27,808 nt of DNA from Candidatus Kerfeldbacteria bacterium (GTDB taxonomy: Bacteria > Patescibacteriota > Patescibacteriia > SBBC01 > JACPUP01). The stretch is taken from assembly GCA_016192205.1 (NCBI GenBank), contig JACPUP010000049.1, positions 1 through 27,808 on the forward strand, in the 5' to 3' direction. Shown one piece after another: positions 21,754-27,664 of this stretch (positions are counted from its first letter, which is position 1; every line of letters begins with the position of its first letter). The notes under the pieces are model-generated. The model was not told where the DNA came from. It searched no databases and worked only from the letters and a program-made list of their open reading frames with translations. The position numbers and the translations under genes are program-made.

Positions 21754-22570
21754 ACAACACGAGCGCGATAACGAGGGCAATGGCCAGGCGGTAGTACGCG
21801 AACGGCCGTAACGTGCCCGTCGCCAGGAACCGCAGCAGCAGCCGGATCGCCAAGAAGCCCGCAACCGCAGCGCCGATGACGCCGGCGATGATGACCCCCC
21901 AACCTTCGGGCGTGATGGTGACTGCGCCGAGCCGGGTCAGCTGGCGCACACCGGCACCGAGGATGATGGGGATGGAGAGAAGGAACGCGAACCGGGCAGC
22001 GGCTTCGCGTGTGAGGTCTAAGAGCATGCCGGCAGCGATGGTGATCCCCGAACGAGAAACGCCGGGAATGAGCGCGATCGCTTGGGCCAGACCCATGAGG
22101 AACCCACGCGACCAGGAAACCTCGGTCACCTCGCGGGCACGGCCTGCCTGCCGGTAGGCTTGTTCACGCCGCTCTTCCACGAGCAGGAAGATGAGCGCGA
22201 CGACTGCCAACGCAATGACCACGACCCACTCGGAGCGGAGCGACCGCTCGATGATGTCCTCGAGGACGTAGCCCGCCACGGCCGCCGGGACCGTGCCTAG
22301 GAGAATGACGCCGGCCAGCCGGCTGTCCGGGTTCTGGTGTCGAAACACCCAGTCCACCAAGCCACGCAGGACCCGAATGACCTCGGGTCGAAGGGCAGTG
22401 AGGACAGCGATGAGCGTCCCAACGTGTACCATCGCGTCGAAGAGGAGCGGCTCGACCGCCTCGAGCGGAATGAGCAACCGCGCCAGGATGAGGTGCCCGG
22501 TCGACGAAATCGGGAGGAATTCGGTAATCCCCTGAATGACACCGAGGGCAAATGCCGCTACAATAGACAT
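21737..22570 (-). CDS. uppP: Undecaprenyl-diphosphatase UppP (BacA)
   Basis: 277 residues, about eight TM helices. Motif 1 GVIQGITEFLPISSTGHLIL (about 10-29) has the catalytic Glu and Ser; motif 2 ALIPGVSRSGITIAAGM has the Arg-Ser-Gly triad. It dephosphorylates C55-PP outside the membrane so the lipid carrier can be reused for peptidoglycan and glycans. The start is 6 bases from the start of the divergent gene at 22577. Confidence 0.96.
   Translation of the reverse strand: MSIVAAFALGVIQGITEFLPISSTGHLILARLLIPLEAVEPLLFDAMVHVGTLIAVLTALRPEVIRVLRGLVDWVFRHQNPDSRLAGVILLGTVPAAVAGYVLEDIIERSLRSEWVVVIALAVVALIFLLVEERREQAYRQAGRAREVTEVSWSRGFLMGLAQAIALIPGVSRSGITIAAGMLLDLTREAAARFAFLLSIPIILGAGVRQLTRLGAVTITPEGWGVIIAGVIGAAVAGFLAIRLLLRFLATGTLRPFAYYRLAIALVIALVLFIVER
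22536..22564 (+). promoter_or_regulatory. Promoter of the PAP2-related gene, inside uppP
   Basis: ATGACA (22536-22541), 17-base spacer, TACAAT (22559-22564). It overlaps the first codons of uppP on the other strand. The transcript would start about 6 bases before the ATG at 22577. Confidence 0.65.
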
Positions 22571-22576
22571 ACGACT

Positions 22577-23020
22577 ATGGGCTTGGATCTCAAACTGATA
22601 CTTATCCCCGTCATGGTTGCGCTCATAACGCAGCTCATCAAGTTCCTCACGTCATCGACCCAGCGCCGAACGCTCGATTGGGGCACGCTCATTCAGTACG
22701 GCGGCATGCCGTCCGGCCACACGGCGTTCGTCATCGCGCTCATGACCGTTGTCGGATACGCTGCCGGAATCGCGTCGGCAGCGTTCGCCGTTGCAACCGC
22801 CCTGGCAATCGTCGTCATCCGCGATGCCGTGAGCTTCCGGCAGTACCTGTCCCGGTACGGGCACGCCCTGAACCTGCTGCTGAAGGAGCACCCGGAGCGC
22901 GCCGAGGCCTCGATCCCGAAGGGGCTTGAGGAACGACTCGGTCACACCCCGGCGCAGGCGTTGGTCGGCGCAGTGATCGGATTTGTGCTCTCGACCCTCT
23001 TCTACATCATCATACCATAG
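22577..23020 (+). CDS. Divergent PAP2-family membrane protein (DUF212 type)
   Basis: 147 residues: TM helix near LILIPVMVALITQLIKFL, then GGMPSGHTAFVIALMTVVGYAAGI, a conserved PSGH phosphatase-like motif, RDAVSFRQYLSRYGHALNLL, then HTPAQALVGAVIGFVLSTLFYIII. This order fits the DUF212/acid phosphatase-vanadium haloperoxidase related family. The catalytic activity is unknown; a role in lipid or prenyl-phosphate turnover beside uppP is inference. No Shine-Dalgarno is seen, and the promoter suggests a leaderless mRNA. Confidence 0.85.
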   Translation: MGLDLKLILIPVMVALITQLIKFLTSSTQRRTLDWGTLIQYGGMPSGHTAFVIALMTVVGYAAGIASAAFAVATALAIVVIRDAVSFRQYLSRYGHALNLLLKEHPERAEASIPKGLEERLGHTPAQALVGAVIGFVLSTLFYIIIP

Positions 23021-23030
23021 GGATTCGGGA

Positions 23031-23106
23031 GAATCACGAATCAGGAATCGCGGAAGTGTGAAGCAATAGTCCCCCCTGATTCGATATTCGTGATTCGACA
23101 TTCGAT
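23031..23106. repeat. Inverted heptad arrays between convergent genes
   Basis: Left: GAATCAC, GAATCAG, GAATCGC. Right: ATTCGAT, ATTCGTG, ATTCGAC, ATTCGAT in perfect tandem (23079-23106). The right side is inverse to the left. It lies between the 3' ends of the PAP2-related gene and mutM. Confidence 0.85.
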
Positions 23107-23110
23107 CCTT

Positions 23111-23974
23111 TCACCGCTGGCAGTTCGGACAAGCGTGCGTCCCGCGCTGGGCCAGACGGGTTTTTTGAATGGGGGTCCCGCACCGGCGACACGGCTGGCC
23201 CTCACGACCATAGACGCGGAGGAGGCGGAGCATCGCCCCGGGCTGCCCATCGGGCCGCCGGAAGTGCCGGAAGGTGGTACCGCGATGACGGAGCGAGCGA
23301 CGGAGCACGGCCGGAATCGCTTGCCAGAGCGCCCGCCGTTCAGAGACGGTGAGCGTTCGCACGAGGCGCGTCGGCCTCACCCGCGCCTCAAACAGCGCTT
23401 CATCAGCGTAGATATTCCCGAGGCCGGCGACAAAGCGCTGGTCCAAAAGCGTCGGCTTGACCCGCGACCGCGGCCGGCGTTTCAAACGCTCGTTGAACGT
23501 GGCGAACGGAAACCGCTCGAGTGGCTCGGGTCCGATCTTCTGCTCCGCAAACCAACGCTCGAGCGCGTCGGAGCGGACAAGCTTGAGGAAACCGAACTGC
23601 CGGAGGTCGTTGAAGATGAGCTGGCCGCCGGTAACGGTGAACACGATATGCGAGTACCGATTCGGAAGGCCGTCGAGCGCGCCGTGGAACGGGTGTCCGC
23701 CGCCGCGGAGCGTCCCGCGCTCCGGCACCCACACGAGCTGGCCGGTCATTTTGAGGTGCACGGCCACAGTCCAGCCACTCGAGAGATCAAGCAGGAGCAG
23801 CTTCGCCCGTCGACGGACTGCGGTGATGCGCGATCCGACCACGGCTCGACGGAACCGCCCCAGCGGCGTGAGAACCATTTTTTTCAGTCGCGCGTCGACG
23901 GCAGTAAACCGCCGGCCCGCGAGCAGCGGCGCCAGTTCCTGCCGGATGACCTCAACCTCTGGAAGTTCAGGCAT
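23111..23974 (-). CDS. mutM: Formamidopyrimidine-DNA glycosylase
   Basis: 287 residues starting MPELPEVEVIRQEL, where Pro2 is the catalytic nucleophile and Glu3 acts as general acid. KMVLTPLG carries the conserved Lys. The helix-two-turn-helix segment VKPTLLDQRFVAGLGNIYADEALFEARV and the Cys4 zinc finger CRRCGTPIQKTRLAQRGTHACPNC are intact. It removes oxidised purines from DNA. ATG at 23974 is fixed by the MPELPEVE start. No partner genes share its operon; a structured element (23991-24164) lies upstream. Confidence 0.95.
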   Translation of the reverse strand: MPELPEVEVIRQELAPLLAGRRFTAVDARLKKMVLTPLGRFRRAVVGSRITAVRRRAKLLLLDLSSGWTVAVHLKMTGQLVWVPERGTLRGGGHPFHGALDGLPNRYSHIVFTVTGGQLIFNDLRQFGFLKLVRSDALERWFAEQKIGPEPLERFPFATFNERLKRRPRSRVKPTLLDQRFVAGLGNIYADEALFEARVRPTRLVRTLTVSERRALWQAIPAVLRRSLRHRGTTFRHFRRPDGQPGAMLRLLRVYGREGQPCRRCGTPIQKTRLAQRGTHACPNCQR

Positions 23975-23990
23975 ATGTCTTCTGCGAGAT

Positions 23991-24164
23991 AGCAAGCGAA
24001 GAATGGGATGAGCTGCGAAGGTCTGCAGCGAGCACTGAGCGAGGCGTATCTGATATACGTCGAGCGAGGAGCGCAGCGAAGACCGAGCCGAAGGTCGGCG
24101 ATGCCCATGTCCGGCTTCGCCGGATTTGAGGCAACGCCGACAGATCGCACATTCTTCGCTTGCT
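23991..24164. repeat. 174-bp structured element with 15-bp terminal inverted repeats
   Basis: AGCAAGCGAAGAATG (23991-24005) and its exact complement (24150-24164) bound the element. Inside are several small perfect hairpins: GCTGC/GCAGC, CGTAT/ATACG, GCCGA/TCGGC and CCGGC-ttc-GCCGG, plus repeated AGCGA phrases. It has no coding frame of its own. It may be a non-autonomous repeat or an RNA. Confidence 0.7.
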
Positions 24165-24193
24165 ACACCGACAGCTCGCCCGTTCTGCGTCGG

Positions 24194-24643
24194 CTAGATC
24201 TTCAGCTCGCGCTTGAACGCGAAGTGATACACATCCCGCCGCGACACAATCCCCTTGAGCTTCCCTCCCTCCATCACCGGCAGGCGATGGATGTTCCGCG
24301 CGAGCATGATGGCGCCCACGCGCGTCACGCTCGTGTCGGGCGTGACGGCGATGACGTCCTTCATCATGACCTCTTCCACCAATCGGTCCGCGGCCTCGTG
24401 GAAGTGGTCGGCGATAGCCTGGTCGTCCGCCCAGATCTCCGGCGACTCCATGAATTCCTCCTCGGACGGGTAGAGCGCGCGGAACAGGTCCTTCTCGGAG
24501 ACGATCCCGATCACCCGTTTGCGCTCATCCACGACCGGCGCACCGGTGACCCCTTTCTCGACCAGCAACCTCGCTGCGTCTCGGATGGTGGTGCCAAGGG
24601 GTATGGTCGCGACCCGTTTCCGCATGATCTTCGCCACTTTCAT
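24194..24643 (-). CDS. CBS-domain pair protein
   Basis: 149 residues: CBS 1 (MKVAKIMRKRVATIPLGTTIRDAARLLVEKGVTGAPVVDERKRVIGIVSEKDL) and CBS 2 (VMMKDVIAVTPDTSVTRVGAIMLARNIHRLPVMEGGKLKGIVSRRDV). CBS pairs bind adenine nucleotides and regulate other proteins; the partner is not evident here. It follows the small hypothetical gene by 3 bases, so it is the last gene of the ICMT operon. Confidence 0.92.
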   Translation of the reverse strand: MKVAKIMRKRVATIPLGTTIRDAARLLVEKGVTGAPVVDERKRVIGIVSEKDLFRALYPSEEEFMESPEIWADDQAIADHFHEAADRLVEEVMMKDVIAVTPDTSVTRVGAIMLARNIHRLPVMEGGKLKGIVSRRDVYHFAFKRELKI

Positions 24644-24646
24644 ACG

Positions 24647-24967
24647 CTAGGGTATAGTGTCCGGAGCTATTTCTGTCCAGGTCCCGTCCGGAGCGGCGCG
24701 GTACGCTTTGAAGATGGTGACCTGCTCGGTGTCCGAGTACACTTTTTCAATCCGTACGTCCGAACCGATGCGGCGCGAGGTGCGGCCACGCTCCTCCAGC
24801 ATGCGCGGCTTGGTCGTCAGCTCAAGCTTCATGCGACCGGTCGGCGCTGAGAACTCCAGCGTTTCGACCTCACCCGGACCCGGTTCCAACGGCGCCGTAC
24901 TCTGGTCAACATCCTTGAACTGATCAAGGATGTTCCCTTTCAGTTCCTCCCAGCGCGCGAGGTTCAT
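24647..24967 (-). CDS. Conserved-looking hypothetical protein, 106 residues
   Basis: Starts MNLARWEELKGNILDQFKDVDQST, then a strand-rich middle (VETLEFSAPTGRMKLELTTKPRMLE, SDVRIEKVYSDTEQVTIFKAYRAAPDGTW). Soluble, acidic, no signal peptide. ATG overlaps the stop of the methyltransferase gene (ATGA). The EYxF-like and KVYSDxxQVxxFKAYRA phrases suggest a small beta-barrel family seen in reduced-genome bacteria, but I cannot name it. Confidence 0.8.
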   Translation of the reverse strand: MNLARWEELKGNILDQFKDVDQSTAPLEPGPGEVETLEFSAPTGRMKLELTTKPRMLEERGRTSRRIGSDVRIEKVYSDTEQVTIFKAYRAAPDGTWTEIAPDTIP

Positions 24968-25500
24968 GGTGACCTCCGACGCACCGGGAGAAATCCACGG
25001 GTCCGCTCCCGGTAGGCATGGAAACGCTTCCCGTGACGCTCAACGAGCTGGCGGTCTTCGCGATGGGCTTTCCAAGAAAGCGCCAATGCCACGAGCGTAG
25101 CCACGGCAACGGTGAACGTCACGGAATTGAGCAACAGACCATACCCGTATGCCAGGGCGATGAACCCGAGGTACATGGGATGACGGACCAAACCGTAGAC
25201 CCCTTCCTGCACGAGGGTGTCGGAATGACCGAACCACGAGCTCGCCTGGCTCCCACCCAAACGGAGCAACCAATGCGCGCTGAGCGCAACGAGCACGAGG
25301 CCCAGAACCGACAGCACCAAGCCAATGACCTGGAGCCAGAGCGGGGCGAACGCGGCGACGCCAAGCTGGAGATCGGCGAACAGCGCCAGGAGTCCACCCG
25401 CCCAGAACAACGCTGACCACAGGAGGAGCGAGAGCCAAAGGGAAACGACGACCTCAACGGCACGTGGATGGTGATGGTGGAGATGCAGTGCTCGTGCCAT
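24964..25500 (-). CDS. Isoprenylcysteine carboxyl methyltransferase-family membrane protein
   Basis: 178 residues, about four TM helices. The SAM-binding C-terminal half is typical of the ICMT/PEMT family: LVQEGVYGLVRHPMYLGFIALAYG and, near the end, HREDRQLVERHGKRFHAYRERTRGFLP. In bacteria these proteins methylate unknown substrates, often lipids or small molecules. The His-rich start HLHHHHP is unusual. First gene of a three-gene unit. Confidence 0.88.
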   Translation of the reverse strand: MARALHLHHHHPRAVEVVVSLWLSLLLWSALFWAGGLLALFADLQLGVAAFAPLWLQVIGLVLSVLGLVLVALSAHWLLRLGGSQASSWFGHSDTLVQEGVYGLVRHPMYLGFIALAYGYGLLLNSVTFTVAVATLVALALSWKAHREDRQLVERHGKRFHAYRERTRGFLPVRRRSP

Positions 25501-25508
25501 GTGGTGGT

Positions 25509-25537
25509 ATCCTACGACGGGACGGGCTCGGGGGCAA
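25509..25537 (-). promoter_or_regulatory. Possible promoter of the ICMT-family operon
   Basis: TTGCCC (25532-25537), 17-base spacer, TAGGAT (25509-25514), 8 bases before the ATG. Weaker match than the others. Confidence 0.4.
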
Positions 25538-25577
25538 GTGCGAAGCCCGGCGTGAACCCCATCCGCCAGTCGCAGAG

Positions 25578-25653
25578 GAATCGCGAATCATGAATCGCGA
25601 ATAACGGAACGTCGTTCACGCATCCATGATTCACGATTCTCCATTCATGATTC
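25578..25653. repeat. Inverted heptad arrays 3' of the VTT-domain gene
   Basis: Left: GAATCGC, GAATCAT, GAATCGC, GAATAAC (25578-25605). Right: ATGATTC, ACGATTC, TCCATTC, ATGATTC (25626-25653). The arms are inverse copies in the same 7-base phase as at 23031 and 17279. Confidence 0.85.
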
Positions 25654-25669
25654 TCACCTTTCCGCTCCG

Positions 25670-26416
25670 CTACCGATCGAACCGTTTGATGACAACATTC
25701 CACGGGATACGCATGAGCGCGTAGGTAAAAACGATAAGAAAGGCTAAAACCCCAAGCTGGATGAAGACGGTTCCGCTCGACAGCGTTCGCTGGGCCAGCA
25801 CATCCGCGCTGACGGCGCCGCCGTACGCGATCGCCCACCCGGCCATGGTCTTGCCCAGCAGCGACGGAATCATCACCTTCCACCACCCGTACCGAGCAAT
25901 GCCCAAGGGGATGAACAACACGTCATCAGGCAGCGGAAACAGCGAGAAGAGGAACAGCAGGACCCACACCGCCCACGCGCGCTTGGCAATGATGCGCCGC
26001 AACATTGCGTACGAGTCCGGGTACCGATTCGCCACCAGGCCAGAACCGAGATACCCGAGGACGTACCCCGAGAATTCACCCAGGTCGGCACCGACGCCCG
26101 ACGCAACACCCACCCAGAACGCGTCGGCGCCGGCTGCGGCCACGAGAAACGGGACGACCGTCGCGGGAAACACAATCATAATCGTCAGATTGCCGACGAA
26201 CATCGCGAGGAACACGCCGAGGTAGCCGTAGGTCACTGCCAGTTCCTGCCACGACAGCAATTGCCCGTTGACGCGCGCGATGAAACCCGGCTGAAACGCC
26301 AACAGGAGTGCGGTGCCAACCACCACGACCAGCCCGATGGCGAGAAACCACTCGGCTCCGCCAAACCGCCGGCGCGAACGCGGCGCTACCGGAGCCACGT
26401 CCGCCGCTCGTTCCAT
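25670..26416 (-). CDS. VTT/DedA-family membrane protein
   Basis: 248 residues with about six TM segments. The VTT (SNARE-associated) signature is visible: GYLGVFLAMFVGNLTIMIVFPATVV, a reentrant-loop-like ADLGEFSGYVLGYLGSG, and FLFSLFPLPDDVLFIPLGIARYGWWKVMIPSLLGKTMAGW. DedA-type proteins help flip or recycle polyprenyl phosphate or phospholipids. ATG at 26416 overlaps the Nudix gene by about 31 bases, with no clear Shine-Dalgarno; GTG 26398 is an alternative. Confidence 0.85.
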   Translation of the reverse strand: MERAADVAPVAPRSRRRFGGAEWFLAIGLVVVVGTALLLAFQPGFIARVNGQLLSWQELAVTYGYLGVFLAMFVGNLTIMIVFPATVVPFLVAAAGADAFWVGVASGVGADLGEFSGYVLGYLGSGLVANRYPDSYAMLRRIIAKRAWAVWVLLFLFSLFPLPDDVLFIPLGIARYGWWKVMIPSLLGKTMAGWAIAYGGAVSADVLAQRTLSSGTVFIQLGVLAFLIVFTYALMRIPWNVVIKRFDR

Positions 26417-26907
26417 AGCCGAATGATGGAGTAGGCGATGGCTCCGTAGGGAAACTTCCCCGCCATCGCCATCTGAAAAGCTGTGCGCAGCGGCAAGACC
26501 ACCGGCCGGGTGGCTTCTCCAACGTCTCGCGGCCGCTCCACGACCGTCAGCCCGCGGGCGACGTACACGAACAAGTGCCAGACGACAGTCCCGGACGTAT
26601 GGTGTTCTTCGCCAACGCGCCGCCAGTATCGCGCGGCCAGCCGGGCTTCCTCGGCCAACTCGCGTCTCGCCGCAGCCAGCGCTGACGCACCTTCGACCTT
26701 CCCGGACGGCAGATTCCAGATCCACTGGCGGGAGCCCCAGCGTCGTTCGCGGATCGCCACGAGACGCTCGCGCGCATCAACGGGCAGGACGATGACCGAG
26801 TCCGGTCGGATTGCTTGCTCAAACACAACGTTTTTTCCGTCGGGCAACGGCTGCCGCCACTGCTTCACCGTAACAAACCTCCCCCGAAACACCGTGCGCT
26901 TCTTCAT
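26386..26907 (-). CDS. Nudix hydrolase-like protein with a degenerate box
   Basis: 173 residues: VIVLPVDARERLVAIRERRWG, then LPSGKVEGASALAAARRELAEEARLAARYWRR. The Nudix box normally reads G-x5-E-x7-R-E-U-x-E-E-x-G-U: the RELxEE metal ligands remain, but the first Glu and the Gly are lost. NTG-type substrates such as ADP-ribose or modified nucleotides are plausible but not shown. ATG at 26907 follows a promoter whose -10 ends 6 bases before it. Upstream of the VTT gene. Confidence 0.85.
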   Translation of the reverse strand: MKKRTVFRGRFVTVKQWRQPLPDGKNVVFEQAIRPDSVIVLPVDARERLVAIRERRWGSRQWIWNLPSGKVEGASALAAARRELAEEARLAARYWRRVGEEHHTSGTVVWHLFVYVARGLTVVERPRDVGEATRPVVLPLRTAFQMAMAGKFPYGAIAYSIIRLWNERRTWLR

Positions 26908-26913
26908 AGGTGC

Positions 26914-26942
26914 AGGATACGCGAGCGCCTACTTGAACTCAA
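26914..26942 (-). promoter_or_regulatory. Promoter of the Nudix gene
   Basis: TTGAGT (26937-26942), 17-base spacer, TATCCT (26914-26919). The ATG (26907) begins 7 bases later: leaderless transcript expected. Confidence 0.6.
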
Positions 26943-27051
26943 GGAACCTTCGGCGTATGGTCACCTCAAGGAGGGACGGCTCAAGGATCTCGCCTTGCGC
27001 CGCTCGCACCTCTCCAGACTCGCCCCCCTTGCTGGAGATTTGCGAGAACCC

Positions 27052-27088
27052 ACGCCGTGTCCTCCCTTTGCGGGACCGGCGTTTTTTT
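27052..27088 (+). terminator. Plus-strand intrinsic terminator with no known upstream gene
   Basis: ACGCCG-t-GTCC pairs with GGACCGGCGT, followed by seven T residues. All coding genes upstream on this side are on the minus strand, so it ends an unannotated plus-strand transcript or shields the HU promoter from read-through. Confidence 0.7.
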
Positions 27089-27128
27089 GGCTAAAAAAAG
27101 AGGAAAAATCAGGTGGTTCGCCGGTGAA

Positions 27129-27157
27129 TTGTCGTTTTTCCTCGGGTTTGCTATCAT
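27129..27157 (+). promoter_or_regulatory. Promoter of the HU gene
   Basis: TTGTCG (27129-27134), 17-base spacer, TATCAT (27152-27157); leader about 35 bases. Confidence 0.65.
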
Positions 27158-27198
27158 GATCGACAGGAAAGCGTATTCTTCATTAACGTTATCCACAC

Positions 27199-27483
27199 AT
27201 GGCAGCAGGAATGTCCAAGTCCCAACTCATGGCCCACTTCGCCGAAAAGGCGAACCTCCCGAAGAAGCAAATGATCGAAATTTGGGAGATGATCGTCAAC
27301 ACCGCCTACGAAGAGGCGAAGAAGGGGGAGATCACCCTGCCCGGCCTCGGCAAGCTCGTGAAGAAGAACCGCGCTGCTCGCCAGGGCCGCAACCCGGCCA
27401 CCGGCGCGACCATCCAGATTCCGGCCAAGACGGTCGTGAAGTTCCGAGTCGCCAAGGCGGCCAAGGACTCGATCCTCGGCTAA
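27199..27483 (+). CDS. hup: HU-family DNA-binding protein
   Basis: 94 residues: MSKSQLMAHFAEKANLPKKQMIEIWEMIVNTAYEEAKKGEITLPGLGKLVKKNRAARQGRNPATGATIQIPAKTVVKFRVAKAAKDSI. The GRNPATGxxIxIPAxxVxxF arm of HU/IHF is intact, including the DNA-intercalating Pro. It bends and packages the nucleoid. Start: ATG 27199 adds four residues (MAAG) before the conserved MSKSQL start at 27211; no Shine-Dalgarno distinguishes them. It has its own promoter and terminator. Confidence 0.95.
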   Translation: MAAGMSKSQLMAHFAEKANLPKKQMIEIWEMIVNTAYEEAKKGEITLPGLGKLVKKNRAARQGRNPATGATIQIPAKTVVKFRVAKAAKDSILG

Positions 27484-27504
27484 CGACCCCCATACCATAC
27501 GAAA

Positions 27505-27530
27505 GGCCCGCTTGAAGGAGCGGGTCTTTT
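27505..27530 (+). terminator. Rho-independent terminator of the HU gene
   Basis: GGCCCGC (27505-27511) pairs with GCGGGTC (27520-27526) with one G-U pair, then TTTT. Confidence 0.8.
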
Positions 27531-27539
27531 GGATGGCAA

Positions 27540-27588
27540 GGGATTAGGGATGAGGGACTAGGGATTAGGGTATAAGGTTTGGGGAATG
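27540..27588. repeat. Heptad tandem array, single orientation
   Basis: Seven consecutive 7-base units: GGGATTA, GGGATGA, GGGACTA, GGGATTA, GGGTATA, AGGTTTG, GGGAATG. Unlike the three other arrays it has no inverse partner nearby. It lies between the HU terminator and the 3' end of rarA. Confidence 0.8.
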
Positions 27589-27634
27589 TTGAACCATCTC
27601 TCCCAGACACCGTAACCAGGGGCTGAACGAGTCG

Positions 27635-27660
27635 GGGGTCATCGGTTCGCCGGTGGCCCC
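27635..27660 (+). other. UUCG-capped hairpin next to the rarA stop
   Basis: An 11-bp stem with two G-U pairs (plus-strand RNA) and the loop UUCG. On the minus strand the same stem has two C-A mismatches, so the fold favours plus-strand RNA. No T-run follows. Its purpose is not clear. Confidence 0.5.
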
Positions 27661-27664
27661 TCTC

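Noticed and set aside
23031..25653. CRISPR array reading of the heptad repeats
   Set aside because: Units are 7 bp with no spacers and no cas genes are nearby.
26914..27010. Cloverleaf-like set of stems closed by GCGAGCG/CGCTCGC
   Set aside because: No TTC-A T-loop, no D-arm and no CCA-proximal pattern, so not a tRNA; kept only as a possible small RNA.
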